From assembly GCF_003385515.1 (NCBI RefSeq), contig NZ_QNVT01000019.1:58525-122524 (forward strand): a DNA stretch of 64,000 nt, given 5' to 3'. Below the pieces are notes generated by a model that saw nothing but the letters and a program-made list of their open reading frames with translations, ran no database searches and was not told where the DNA came from. A program made the position numbers and the translations under genes. The DNA comes from Chryseobacterium pennae. GTDB lineage: Bacteria > Bacteroidota > Bacteroidia > Flavobacteriales > Weeksellaceae. Shown here in pieces: positions 1-8,351 of this stretch; the stretch's first letter is position 1, and each line of letters starts with the position of its first letter.

Positions 1-846
1 ATATTTAGTAAACACATCCTTAAAGAAAGTTTCTACGATAGCTCCGAAGATAATTGGATCAGAGATTTTCATCATTGTAGCCTTAAGGTGAGCTGAAAGA
101 AGTACATTTCTTTTCTTAGCCTCTTCAATAGCTTCCTGAACGAATGATCTCAAAGCATTAAGGTTCATTACAGAAGAATCGATTACTTCACCAGCCTGAA
201 GACCTGCGAAGTCTTTCAATACTGTTTCCCCTTCATTTCCTTTGAATACGATTCTATATTTTGTAGCGTTTTCTAAGGTTGTAGAATTTTCTGTTCCGTA
301 GAAATCACCATTGTTCATGTGAACTACGTCAGTTTTGCTGTCAGAAGCCCAGTCACCCATTCTGTGAGGATTAGCTTTTGCATAGTTTTTAACAGCTTTT
401 GGAGCACGTCTGTCAGAGTTTCCTTCTCTTAATACAGGGTTTACAGCACTTCCTAAAACCTTTGCATATTTAGCTTTAATTGCTTTTTCATCATCATTTT
501 TAGGCTCTGCAGGATAGTTTGGTACTGCGAAACCTTTTCCTTGTAATTCAGCAATAGCTGAATCTAATTGAGGAACAGAAGCAGAAATATTAGGTAATTT
601 GATAATGTTTGCATCCGGTTGAGTAGCTAATTCTCCTAATTCCGCCAAAGCATCACCAATTTTCTGGTCATCCTTTAAAAATTCAGGAAAGTTAGCTAAG
701 ATTCTGCCTGCCAGGGAAATATCCGGAACAGCAATCTCTATATTTGCTGATTTAGTGAAAGCTTTTACAATAGGTAAAAACGAGTGAGTAGCCAGCATTG
801 GTGCTTCATCCGTTAAGGTGTAGTAAATTTTTGATTTTTCTGACAT
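1..846 (-). CDS. icd: NADP-dependent isocitrate dehydrogenase, monomeric type (N-terminal part, runs off the left edge)
   Basis: Reading the minus strand from the ATG at 846 gives 282 uninterrupted codons that continue past the window edge. The protein begins MSEKSKIYYTLTDEAPML and contains SDRRAPKAVKNYAKANPHRMG, which I recognise as monomeric NADP isocitrate dehydrogenase, normally about 740 residues. The visible part is therefore roughly the first 38 percent. The enzyme oxidatively decarboxylates isocitrate to 2-oxoglutarate with NADP+ in the cytosolic TCA cycle. No break is seen in the visible part. It is transcribed divergently from the thiol peroxidase gene. Confidence 0.9.
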   Translation of the reverse strand, partial: MSEKSKIYYTLTDEAPMLATHSFLPIVKAFTKSANIEIAVPDISLAGRILANFPEFLKDDQKIGDALAELGELATQPDANIIKLPNISASVPQLDSAIAELQGKGFAVPNYPAEPKNDDEKAIKAKYAKVLGSAVNPVLREGNSDRRAPKAVKNYAKANPHRMGDWASDSKTDVVHMNNGDFYGTENSTTLENATKYRIVFKGNEGETVLKDFAGLQAGEVIDSSVMNLNALRSFVQEAIEEAKKRNVLLSAHLKATMMKISDPIIFGAIVETFFKDVFTKY

Positions 847-881
847 TATACTGTTATTTATTATTTGAAATTAAAGTCCCA

Positions 882-889
882 CAAATTTA
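882..889 (-). promoter_or_regulatory. Candidate -7 promoter element for icd
   Basis: The minus strand reads TAAATTTG, an exact match to the Bacteroidetes -7 form TAnnTTTG, about 36 bases upstream of the icd ATG. No clear TTG -33 element is seen at the right distance, so only half of the promoter is supported. Confidence 0.4.
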
Positions 890-926
890 CTAAATATGAT
901 TGTTTTTTTAGGGGATTTTAAATAAA

Positions 927-949
927 AAAAGAAGCAAAAAGCTTCTTTT
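927..949. other. Short hairpin with flanking A and T runs between divergent genes
   Basis: AAAAGAAGC, a five-A loop, then GCTTCTTTT. It has terminator form in both directions but lies upstream of both icd and the peroxidase gene, where no gene needs it. It could end a small RNA or protect a transcript. The rest of the 325-base divergent spacer shows no reading frame. Confidence 0.4.
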
Positions 950-1114
950 CATTTTTTATATCTGAACAATTGTATATTCTCAAGTTCGTTAAAATTGACA
1001 TTAAACTCAATTTTAAAGTTTTTTGGAGTTCATGTCAGGTTGGAAATTGTTTAAAAAACTGATGGACAGACTAAAGTATTTTTATTTTCACTTTAAGATT
1101 AATTTAACCTTAGA

Positions 1115-1149
1115 TTGCACAAAGAAAAATTCTTTTTTGATTAAATTTG
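1115..1149 (+). promoter_or_regulatory. Candidate promoter of the thiol peroxidase gene
   Basis: TTG at 1115-1117 and TAAATTTG at 1142-1149 match the Bacteroidetes -33 and -7 elements. The spacing of 24 bases is at the long end. The predicted transcript start is about 15-20 bases before the ATG at 1172. Confidence 0.45.
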
Positions 1150-1171
1150 AAAAACTAAAAAAATAAATATT

Positions 1172-1675
1172 ATGTCAACGACAATCACTTTAAAAGGAAA
1201 CGAAGTACACACAATAGGAACATTACCATCAGTAGGAGCATCAGTTAAAGATTTTGCACTGGTTGATTCCGGGTTAAATGTAAAAACTCTTGAAACTTTT
1301 GAAGGAAAGAAGAAAGTATTTAATATTTTCCCAAGTATTGATACTCCTACTTGTGCTGCTTCAAGCAGAAAATTTAATGAAGAAGCTTCAAAACTTGAAA
1401 ACACTGTTGTGATCAACGTTTCTAAAGACCTTCCTTTTGCATTAGGAAGATTCTGTGCAGCAGAAGGATTGAATAATGTTGAAACCCTTTCAGATTTCAG
1501 AAGCAGCTTTGGAGACGATTATGAAGTAACCATTACAGATTCTCCATTGAAAGGCCTGCTAAGCCGTGCTGTAATTGTTACAGATGAAAACAATAAAGTG
1601 ATTTACACTGAGCAGGTTTCAGAAATTGCTGACGAACCTAATTACGGTGCAGCCCTTGCAGCATTAAACAATTAG
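1172..1675 (+). CDS. tpx: Thiol peroxidase (Tpx family peroxiredoxin)
   Basis: This 167-residue protein has the usual Tpx length. Cys61 lies in FPSIDTPTC, the peroxidatic-cysteine motif, and Cys95 in GRFCAAEG is the expected resolving cysteine; both positions match the C61/C95 pair of E. coli Tpx. The enzyme reduces hydroperoxides in the cytosol using thioredoxin. The C-terminal YTEQVSEI segment is also typical of the family. A strong terminator follows and a Bacteroidetes-type promoter precedes, so it is probably a single-gene unit. The ATG at 1172 puts both cysteines at the family positions. Confidence 0.95.
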   Translation: MSTTITLKGNEVHTIGTLPSVGASVKDFALVDSGLNVKTLETFEGKKKVFNIFPSIDTPTCAASSRKFNEEASKLENTVVINVSKDLPFALGRFCAAEGLNNVETLSDFRSSFGDDYEVTITDSPLKGLLSRAVIVTDENNKVIYTEQVSEIADEPNYGAALAALNN

Positions 1676-1691
1676 TAGAAATAATTTTTGT

Positions 1692-1729
1692 AAAAAAGCC
1701 TTGTGAAATTGATTTGCAAGGCTTTTTTT
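1692..1729 (+). terminator. Intrinsic terminator after tpx
   Basis: Twelve-base arms AAAAAAGCCTTG and CAAGGCTTTTTT around a 13-base loop, ending in a T run, 17 bases after the tpx stop. Confidence 0.85.
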
Positions 1730-1748
1730 AATCCAAAATACACAGTAT

Positions 1749-2324
1749 ATGATGACAAAAATTTATGAAAAATACGGTGAACTCTTTCAGGTAGATGAGG
1801 CGCATTTTGAGGAATTTTATGCCCTTCTTAATGATACGCAGCTTTTAAAATCCGATTTCTTTTTGAAGCAGGGTGACAAATGCAGGTATCTGGGGTTTAT
1901 CAAAAAAGGAACAATCAGATGCTTTTATATTAATGATCAGGGAAGGGAAATTAACTTTGGATTCTATTTTGAAAATGAATTTTTTACCGATTACGAAAGC
2001 ATACTTTGTGATACCGTATCCAATATGAATATTCAGGCACTGGAAAATTGTGAGATCTTATTATTAAGTAAAGAACATCTGCAGGCACTCTATCAGAAAG
2101 AAGCGTATTGGCAGAAATTTGGAAGGGTAATGAGTGAGAAAATTTATCTGGATGCCAAAAAAAGGATTGATGACTTGTTATGCCTTTCCCCGGAAAACAG
2201 GTATTTGAACCTTTTAAAAAAACAACCTCTTCTTTTTCAGAAAATAGCGCAGAAGCATATTGCCAGTTATCTGGGAGTAACAGAGCAGTCATTGAGTAGA
2301 ATCCGGAGCAGGATCGTAAATTAA
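1749..2324 (+). CDS. Crp/Fnr-family transcriptional regulator
   Basis: This 191-residue protein has the layout of Bacteroidetes Crp/Fnr regulators. Residues about 20-120 form a cyclic-nucleotide-binding-type beta roll, without an obvious cAMP phosphate cassette. A dimerisation helix follows, then a winged helix near the C-terminus whose recognition helix includes SLGVTEQSLSRIRSRI-like residues. It has no Fnr-type cysteine cluster. The next gene is an alpha/beta hydrolase, preceded by a perfect palindrome that could be this regulator's operator. The second Met at 1752 is an equally possible start. The inducing signal is unknown. Confidence 0.85.
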   Translation: MMTKIYEKYGELFQVDEAHFEEFYALLNDTQLLKSDFFLKQGDKCRYLGFIKKGTIRCFYINDQGREINFGFYFENEFFTDYESILCDTVSNMNIQALENCEILLLSKEHLQALYQKEAYWQKFGRVMSEKIYLDAKKRIDDLLCLSPENRYLNLLKKQPLLFQKIAQKHIASYLGVTEQSLSRIRSRIVN

Positions 2325-2334
2325 CTTAAGTTAA
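2321..2334. promoter_or_regulatory. Perfect 14-base palindrome, candidate Crp/Fnr operator
   Basis: TTAACTTAAGTTAA overlaps the stop codon of the Crp/Fnr regulator and lies upstream of the hydrolase gene. A -7-like element TAGATTTA sits at 2357-2364. If transcription starts near 2370, the palindrome centre is about 42 bases upstream, the usual place for class II activation by this family. The link to the regulator is inference from position and symmetry. Confidence 0.45.
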
Positions 2335-2392
2335 CGTCTGATGGTATTTTAGTTGGTAGATTTATCATTATCAAATTTTAATACTTATCATT

Positions 2393-3082
2393 ATGGAACA
2401 AAAAGATTTAACCATTATTTTGGTACACGGAGCTTGGGGAGACGGATCTCACTGGCAATACATTATTCCTTCTCTGGTAAAAGAAGGATATAAAGTGAGA
2501 AGTGTTCAGAACCCTCTTACTTCATTACAGAACGATATTGACAAAACAAAAGATCTTATTGATGCTCAGGAAGGGAAAGTTCTTTTAGTAGGGCATTCTT
2601 ATGGAGGAGCTGTAATTTCAGGAGCCGGAAATCATGATAAAGTGGTTGGGTTGGTTTATATTGCTGCCTTTGCACCGGATGCCGGTGATAGTTTAGGATC
2701 TCTTTTAGGAAGAAGAGAATCTCCGGGTGGAGCGAGCATTTATCCAGATAATAAAGGCTTTTTATGGATTAAATATGATGAATTTCAATCTGCATTCTGT
2801 CAGGATCTGGATGAAGAAAAAGCTTTGGTAATGGCATTGTCTCAAAAAGCTATCCATGGGCAGTGTTTTGGAGATGTTGCAGGAGAACCGGCATGGAAAA
2901 CAAAACCAAGCTGGTACCAGATTTCATCCAACGACCGTATGATTCCGGCTGAAACAGAAAAAGAAATGGCAGAGCGCCTTCAGCCTAAAAAAATAATTAC
3001 ACTGGATGCGGGACATGCTTCTTTAGCTTCTCATCCTGATGAAGTTACGCAATTGATTTTAGAAGCCGCTTCATCACTTTAA
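2393..3082 (+). CDS. Alpha/beta hydrolase, esterase-like
   Basis: This is a 229-residue cytosolic alpha/beta hydrolase. The oxyanion-hole segment is VHGAWGDGSHW (residues 11-21), the nucleophile is Ser69 in VGHSYGGA, and the candidate catalytic His lies in LDAGHASLASHP near the C-terminus. The pattern matches the salicylate-esterase/pyrethroid-hydrolase-like group common in Gram-negative bacteria; the substrate cannot be told from sequence. It follows the Crp/Fnr regulator gene by 68 bases with a palindrome in between, so regulation by that neighbour is likely. A terminator follows at 3110. Confidence 0.85.
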   Translation: MEQKDLTIILVHGAWGDGSHWQYIIPSLVKEGYKVRSVQNPLTSLQNDIDKTKDLIDAQEGKVLLVGHSYGGAVISGAGNHDKVVGLVYIAAFAPDAGDSLGSLLGRRESPGGASIYPDNKGFLWIKYDEFQSAFCQDLDEEKALVMALSQKAIHGQCFGDVAGEPAWKTKPSWYQISSNDRMIPAETEKEMAERLQPKKIITLDAGHASLASHPDEVTQLILEAASSL

Positions 3083-3109
3083 AATATAAATTAACAATCA
3101 AGATTGATA

Positions 3110-3150
3110 AAGCTCTGGGAAATTTTAAGTATTTTCACAGAGCTTTTTTT
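3110..3150 (+). terminator. Intrinsic terminator after the alpha/beta hydrolase gene
   Basis: AAGCTCTG and CAGAGCTT arms around a 20-base loop, ending in a T run. It sits inside a longer frame that could start at 3104, which argues that the next gene really starts at 3167. Confidence 0.75.
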
Positions 3151-3166
3151 ATTAATAAAGATCAAA

Positions 3167-3514
3167 ATGGTAAAAAGAATTGTAGCCAATATAAAAACCG
3201 ATGACCTTTCAAAAGGAAACCTCTTTTATCAGGATATTTTAGAACTTGAAGTATTAATGGATCATGGCTGGATTAAGACCCTTGGAACAGATGAAGAAGC
3301 AAAGGTTCAGATCAGTTTTGCAGAACAAGGGGGAAATAATACAGAAGTTCCTGATCTTTCCATTGAAGTGGATAATGTGGATGAGGTTTATCATAAAATG
3401 AAGGCAGCAGGCTTTAAAATTACATACGAAATGACCAATGAAGATTGGGGGGTCAGAAGATTCTTTGTAAAAGATCCGTTTGGAAAAGTAGTCAATGTTC
3501 TTTCCCATCAGTAA
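3167..3514 (+). CDS. VOC-superfamily (glyoxalase-fold) protein
   Basis: Starting at the ATG at 3167 this is a 115-residue single VOC domain: MVKRIVANIKTDDLSKGNLFYQ at the start and the end motif VKDPFGKVVNVLSH, typical of glyoxalase/bleomycin-resistance-fold proteins. The family includes dioxygenases, lyases and drug-binding proteins; nothing here fixes the substrate. An upstream in-frame ATG at 3104 would add 21 hydrophobic residues, but that stretch is the preceding terminator hairpin, so I reject it. Confidence 0.8.
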   Translation: MVKRIVANIKTDDLSKGNLFYQDILELEVLMDHGWIKTLGTDEEAKVQISFAEQGGNNTEVPDLSIEVDNVDEVYHKMKAAGFKITYEMTNEDWGVRRFFVKDPFGKVVNVLSHQ

Positions 3515-3627
3515 AATAAAGTATATCATTCAGTAGGAACGCACTTTAGTCCGTTTTAATGAAAAGAAAAATAATCATCTGGCTTTAGCCAAAACTTAAA
3601 AAAAGTCTATTTAATCTCTTGATTATT

Positions 3628-4032
3628 ATGAAAGCAGACCAAATTATCCCTGTACTCAGAATCTTTGATTATCAGAAAGCTCTTGAATTTTATATTGATT
3701 GGCTGGGCTTTGAAATTGCCTGGGAACACCGTTTTGAAGAAAATATGCCTGCTTATATAGAAGTGAAAAAAGAAAATATTATTCTTCATCTGACGGAACA
3801 TCATGGGGATGCAAGTCCTGGAAGCAGTGTTTTTATTTGGGGAGAAGGTGTTGCAGATTATCATAAGGAACTTATTGATAAAAACTACAAATACAATCGC
3901 CCTGGTCTTGAAAAAACCTTCTATGAGGCCGTTTCTTTCACCGTAAACGATCCGTTTGGAAATAAAATTATTTTCAATGAAAAGTTTGTTGAAACAAAAC
4001 ATGGAACTTTAAAGTTTGATGTAATTGAATAA
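3628..4032 (+). CDS. Glyoxalase-superfamily protein, bleomycin-resistance-like
   Basis: This 134-residue single VOC domain opens MKADQIIPVLRIFDYQKALEFY and has LGFEIAWEHRFEENMPAYIEV, HLTEHHGDASPGS and the closing VNDPFGNKIIF. That order matches the bleomycin-binding-like glyoxalase branch, in which related proteins sequester drugs; no resistance is shown here. The ATG at 3628 is preferred over the in-frame TTG at 3619. It precedes an AraC regulator and a Tet(X)-like monooxygenase, a context suggesting a response to small toxic compounds. Confidence 0.8.
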   Translation: MKADQIIPVLRIFDYQKALEFYIDWLGFEIAWEHRFEENMPAYIEVKKENIILHLTEHHGDASPGSSVFIWGEGVADYHKELIDKNYKYNRPGLEKTFYEAVSFTVNDPFGNKIIFNEKFVETKHGTLKFDVIE

Positions 4033-4063
4033 CCTTGTTCGATTAATATAATGTATTCATATC

Positions 4064-4897
4064 ATGTTATCAGCAATACATCAGGAATTTGAATCTCCTG
4101 AGGAACTTCAGGACAGCATAAAGTGCTTTTGGTATAACAGACGGTATTATGGCGAATCATTGTCAGGCTTCGAAGTATTACCTGATGGCTATGCTGAAAT
4201 TATTTTCCATTTTGGAAGTGGGTGTTGTATTTCTCAGCAAGGAAATATAAAAGAATTGCCATCTCCATTCATGGTAGGACTTCTCAATCAGCCCGCTGTT
4301 TTTTATGCTCAAGACTGTCTGGAAATTATTGGAATTAGATGTTTCCCCTGGGCTGTTTTTGATCTGTTGGGGCTGCTGCCAGGTAAAAATGAAAATGGTG
4401 TTCATCTACTTGAACATCCTGTTGCCGGGCTTCATAGTATTTTAAAAGAACATATTGCAGCAGGCAGAATAGACGATGCAATAATGATGGTAAAAGAATG
4501 TTTTATGGAAATACGGTCGCATGTACCTGTAGACAGTATGTTATTTAAGGCAGGAGAGGCTCTGAAAAAAGCAAATGGAAGTATTCCTGTGAATCAAATT
4601 GCTGCTTCCGCTCATACAACCGTTCGTACATTGGAAAGAAAATTTAAACAATCTTCCGGACATACCGTGAAAGGTGTATCAGGGCTTATGCGTTTTGAAC
4701 AGGTAAGAAATCATCTCTGGCATTATCCAAACTCCAATATTGCAGGATTGGCTCTGGAATTGGGCTATACAGATCAGTCCCATTTAAGTAGAGAATTTAA
4801 GCGATATACAGGCGTTACTCCAGCGGCGTTTGCCAGAGAAGCAAGAAAAAAGCTACAAATTGTAAACAACGATTTTGTCGCATTTATACAAGCATAG
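4064..4897 (+). CDS. AraC-family transcriptional regulator
   Basis: The 277-residue protein has an N-terminal sensor domain (about residues 1-150, with FEVLPDGYAEIIFHFG, a DUF6597-like opening) and a C-terminal AraC double helix-turn-helix domain (about 160-260). The second helix-turn-helix shows IAGLALELGYTDQSHLSREFKRYTG, the usual AraC signature. It starts 32 bases after the glyoxalase-like gene and is followed 49 bases later by the Tet(X)-like monooxygenase. It may control these neighbours; the ligand is unknown. Confidence 0.85.
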   Translation: MLSAIHQEFESPEELQDSIKCFWYNRRYYGESLSGFEVLPDGYAEIIFHFGSGCCISQQGNIKELPSPFMVGLLNQPAVFYAQDCLEIIGIRCFPWAVFDLLGLLPGKNENGVHLLEHPVAGLHSILKEHIAAGRIDDAIMMVKECFMEIRSHVPVDSMLFKAGEALKKANGSIPVNQIAASAHTTVRTLERKFKQSSGHTVKGVSGLMRFEQVRNHLWHYPNSNIAGLALELGYTDQSHLSREFKRYTGVTPAAFAREARKKLQIVNNDFVAFIQA

Positions 4898-4946
4898 CCA
4901 ATAGATATTAGTGAATTTTGTAGAAGAATCAAGACACTACAAAATT

Positions 4947-6077
4947 ATGATACTGAAAGATAAAAAAATAGCAATCATCGGAGCTGGACCTGTTGGGCTA
5001 ACAATGGCTGTTTTACTCCAGCAGAAAGGAGCAGATGTAACCGTTTACGAAAGAGATAAAGATGCAGATGCCAGAGTTTGGGGTGGTACGCTGGATCTTC
5101 ATAAGAACTCTGGGCAAGAAGCAATGTTACGTATAGGGTTGCTTGAGAAATATTATGCTACTTCTATTCCTATGGGAATAAACATTGCCAACGAACAAGG
5201 GAATATACTATTTACTAAAAATGTTACCCCTGAAAATCAATTTGACAATCCTGAAATCAACCGGAACCATTTGAGGGAAATATTATTGGACATACTGAAA
5301 GACAATACCGTAATCTGGGACAGGAATTTTACTGAAATGCAAGAAGTTAATGGTCAATGGATGTTGTATTTTGAGAATCAGCCCAATGGTATTGCAGATC
5401 TGGTTATCGGAGCCAATGGTGGAATGTCGAAAGTAAGAAAATACGTAACAGAAACCCAGATAGAAGAGACCGGAACCTTTATTATCCAGGGAGATATTCC
5501 CCAACCTGAAATTAAGTGCCCGGAATTTTATCAGTGGTGTGATGGGAAAAGGCTCATGGCAGCTTATCAGGGCAATCTATTAGTAGTGAATCCCTATAAT
5601 AACGGAGCTCTTACCTATGGAGTAATATTTAAAAAGCCAGATGAATGGACCTCCGGCAATATTCCTGATTTTCAAAATAAAGATCAGGTGGTTCAGTTTC
5701 TTTTAGAGAGATTTTCGAAGTGGGATAATCGTTATCAACAACTGTTTCGCTCAACTTTCTTTTTTGTTGGGTTGCCCACTAGAATAATTCCGTTAGACAA
5801 ACCCTGGAAAAAAGATCGTATTTTACCCGTAACGCTTATCGGAGATGCAGCACATGTAATGCCGCCCTTTGCAGGGCAGGGAGTTAATACAGGATTGATG
5901 GATGCGGTAATCTTATCCGATAATTTAACCGGGGGAACATTTGAAACCATAGAAGATGCTATTGCAGATTATGAACAAAAAATGTTCATCTATGCAAAAG
6001 AAGCACAAATGCAGTCAGAGCAAAATGAAATAGAGATGCGTGATCCAGGCTTTTCATTTACAAAATTCATCAGATAG
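4947..6077 (+). CDS. Tet(X)-like FAD-dependent monooxygenase
   Basis: From the ATG at 4947 this is a 376-residue flavoprotein close to the tetracycline-inactivating monooxygenase Tet(X) over its whole length. It shows the FAD motif GAGPVG (residues 12-17), GGTLDLHKNSGQEAM, DNPEINRN, GANGGMSKVRKYVT and GDAAHVMPPFAGQG (Asp300 equals Tet(X) Asp311). With this constant offset of 11, Tet(X) Gln192 and Arg213 are kept (Gln181, Arg202), but Phe224 is Val213 and His234 is Thr223. Those positions contact tetracycline in Tet(X) as I recall it, so activity on tetracyclines is uncertain. An in-frame GTG at 4911 is a less likely start. Confidence 0.85.
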   Translation: MILKDKKIAIIGAGPVGLTMAVLLQQKGADVTVYERDKDADARVWGGTLDLHKNSGQEAMLRIGLLEKYYATSIPMGINIANEQGNILFTKNVTPENQFDNPEINRNHLREILLDILKDNTVIWDRNFTEMQEVNGQWMLYFENQPNGIADLVIGANGGMSKVRKYVTETQIEETGTFIIQGDIPQPEIKCPEFYQWCDGKRLMAAYQGNLLVVNPYNNGALTYGVIFKKPDEWTSGNIPDFQNKDQVVQFLLERFSKWDNRYQQLFRSTFFFVGLPTRIIPLDKPWKKDRILPVTLIGDAAHVMPPFAGQGVNTGLMDAVILSDNLTGGTFETIEDAIADYEQKMFIYAKEAQMQSEQNEIEMRDPGFSFTKFIR

Positions 6078-6164
6078 CTGATCGTTTTAACGGTTTGATT
6101 ACTACTGATTCAAATCATTAAAATTTAAGATTAATAATACTACCTTTACGTTTTCAAAATATAG

Positions 6165-7376
6165 ATGAAACGTTCAGGAACCGCAGATTTACCCCTTCAC
6201 TATGGCAAAGTACCGCCATGGCTGTATGAACGGATGTCTGTTCTTGGGCTTTCCATTGTAGAAGCTATTCTTGAAGATTATGGTAAAGATGAGGTGCTTC
6301 GCAGATTAGCTGATCCGTTTTGGTTTCAAAGCTTTGGTGCTGTTATGGGTATGGACTGGCATTCTTCAGGAATAACCACTTCGGTAATGGGAGCTTTAAA
6401 ACGTTCCATTAATCCCAATTCCCAATCATTGGGTCTTTATATCTGTGGCGGAAAAGGAAAATTTTCAAGAGAAACGCCATCAGAACTCATTCAGATTGCA
6501 GAAAAAACAGGCTTAAACGGAACCGAACTGGTAAGAGCCAGTAAATTATCTGCTAAGGTTGATAATACCGCTATTCAGGATGGATATCAGTTGTATCTGC
6601 ATAATTTTATCCTGTCCGACAATGGAAACTGGAGCGTCATTCAGCAGGGGATGCACGATTCTGACGGAACGGCAAGACGTTATCATTGGCATTCTGAAAA
6701 TATAACCTCATTTGTCGAAGAACCTCACACTGGAATCAATGGAATTTCAAGAGGCAGTATATTAAACCTGACCGATTCCGGGGCAGCAGAAAACCGGAAG
6801 GGAATTCTTGATATTTCTCACACAGATTCTATAAACGTCATGAGAGATTTTTCAAGACTAATACTTCCTGCCCATCATGATGTTCAGGCTTCCGATGTTG
6901 ATCTCAAACGTCTGGGAGCGCTTTTGTATGTTACCCGTGAACAGCAGCCACAGAATTTTGAAGATTTACTGATGTTGGAGGGTGTAGGGCCAAGAACCAT
7001 GCAGTCTCTGGCTCTTGTGAGCGAAGTCATTCATGGAGCTCCGTCAAGATTTATAGATCCTGCAAGATTTTCCTTTGCTCATGGAGGAAAAGATGGGCAT
7101 CCATTCCCAGTTCCGGTTAATGTATATGATGAAAGCATCAGTATTCTCAGAAAAGGAATCGAAAAGTCAAAATTGGGTAATTCAGATAAGCTGAATACTT
7201 TAAATAAGCTTCATCAGATAGTAACCAAAGCTGAAAAAGATTTCACTCCGGATTTTGATATTCAGGAAGTTATTGAAGAGGAACGCCAGAACTCATGGCG
7301 CTTTGGTGGAAAAACAGTGATGGGTGATGCCCAAAAGCCTAATCCTCCTAAACCGATTCAGCTTTCTTTATTTTAA
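6165..7376 (+). CDS. DUF763 domain-containing protein
   Basis: The protein is 403 residues and opens MKRSGTADLPLHYGKVPPWL, the signature of the DUF763 family. Other family marks are MGMDWHSSGITTS, QQGMHDSDGTARRYHWHSE and FAHGGKDGHPFPVP. Around residues 272-282, EGVGPRTMQSL is a helix-hairpin-helix-type segment that may bind nucleic acid. The family is best known from archaea and thermophiles and has no established function as far as I know. No signal peptide is seen, so it is probably cytosolic. It stands alone between the monooxygenase and a repeat-bearing spacer. Confidence 0.9.
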   Translation: MKRSGTADLPLHYGKVPPWLYERMSVLGLSIVEAILEDYGKDEVLRRLADPFWFQSFGAVMGMDWHSSGITTSVMGALKRSINPNSQSLGLYICGGKGKFSRETPSELIQIAEKTGLNGTELVRASKLSAKVDNTAIQDGYQLYLHNFILSDNGNWSVIQQGMHDSDGTARRYHWHSENITSFVEEPHTGINGISRGSILNLTDSGAAENRKGILDISHTDSINVMRDFSRLILPAHHDVQASDVDLKRLGALLYVTREQQPQNFEDLLMLEGVGPRTMQSLALVSEVIHGAPSRFIDPARFSFAHGGKDGHPFPVPVNVYDESISILRKGIEKSKLGNSDKLNTLNKLHQIVTKAEKDFTPDFDIQEVIEEERQNSWRFGGKTVMGDAQKPNPPKPIQLSLF

Positions 7377-7683
7377 TACGAAAATTTAGAGAGCTATCTA
7401 TTAGTTTTTATCCAAAATCTAACCTTCTTTCACCATAACAACAAATATTGGTATAACCATTTCCCTCCAGTGGAGGGGGGGCAGATCTGTGATTTGACGG
7501 GGTGGTTCTCTCTCCCGATCATTTCCTTTTCATAAATATTTAAAACATTTGTTTAATTATTTATGTTTATAAAATCATTTTAAATTCAATATTGTATGTT
7601 ATTTAAAAAATATTTTGTTTAATAATAATTACCCTTAATCCAATTAAAAATTTTATTTTTAAAGTCTTAAAAAAATTGACCAA
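7377..7683. other. Gene-free spacer with a Bacteroidetes-type palindromic repeat
   Basis: About 307 bases with no supported gene. The repeat is described as its own entry; the rest (7530-7683) is very AT-rich and probably carries the promoter of the next Crp/Fnr gene, but I see no clean TAnnTTTG element. Confidence 0.6.
7463..7520. repeat. Palindromic intergenic repeat (CCCTCC/GGAGGG type)
   Basis: A hairpin CCCTCCAGTGGAGGG (7463-7477) is followed by GATTTGACGGGGTGG. This combination resembles a palindromic repeat widespread in Bacteroidetes intergenic DNA. Only one copy is in the window, so repeat status rests on recollection. Confidence 0.5.
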
Positions 7684-8274
7684 ATGACTCACAAATCCCT
7701 TGAAATATGCTACGATTTTCCGTTTTTTCTTCAGGAAGAACTTGATGAAATATTTCAGGCTCACGAAAAAACATCCTTCCAAAAAGGTGATTTTATTCTT
7801 GAGGAAGGCAAAATGGCCAATGAGTATTATATTCTGGATAAAGGGCTGGCCCGTTCATTTGTAAATGATTTTAACGGAAATGAAGTCACAACCCACTTTT
7901 TTGTTGAAAATGAGGTGATTATTGAAGTTTTATCCATGTTTCAAAGAATACCCACACAGGAAAATATTGTATGTATCACAGATTGTGAATGCTGGAAGCT
8001 GGATTATGAGACTTTTGAGGAACTATTTCACAAGATTCCCAACCTTAGAGAATGGGGAAGAGCATGGATGTCTAAAGAGCTTTTTGATTACAAACAAAGA
8101 TCCGTGGAAATGTTCACTCTCTCAGCTACAAGAAGATATCTGAATCTCTTGGAGCAGAAATCTAAAGTCATACAGTTTGCTCCATTAAAACAGATTGCAT
8201 CTTACCTTGGAGTAACAGATACTTCCCTAAGTAGAATCCGTAAGGAATTGGTCTCTCATCCCAAGAAAATTTAA
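7684..8274 (+). CDS. Crp/Fnr-family transcriptional regulator
   Basis: This 196-residue protein is a second Crp/Fnr-type regulator with the same architecture as the one near 2 kb: a beta-roll sensor domain (about residues 20-115), then a C-terminal winged helix containing PLKQIASYLGVTDTSLSRIRKEL. The recognition helix is nearly the same as in the first copy (SLSRIR), so the two may recognise related sites. No Fnr iron-sulphur cysteines are present. It precedes a VOC-fold gene, repeating the arrangement of a Crp/Fnr gene beside a small enzyme. Confidence 0.85.
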   Translation: MTHKSLEICYDFPFFLQEELDEIFQAHEKTSFQKGDFILEEGKMANEYYILDKGLARSFVNDFNGNEVTTHFFVENEVIIEVLSMFQRIPTQENIVCITDCECWKLDYETFEELFHKIPNLREWGRAWMSKELFDYKQRSVEMFTLSATRRYLNLLEQKSKVIQFAPLKQIASYLGVTDTSLSRIRKELVSHPKKI

Positions 8275-8351
8275 ATCTTGCCCTATGACAAGTAGATTTT
8301 CATCATACCTTGGTAATTTTGGTTAAAAGTTTAACACCAAATTTATACAAA

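Noticed and set aside
3104..3166. N-terminal extension of the VOC gene to an upstream ATG
   Set aside because: The stretch is the stem-loop and T run of the preceding terminator; its 21 residues do not fit the family.
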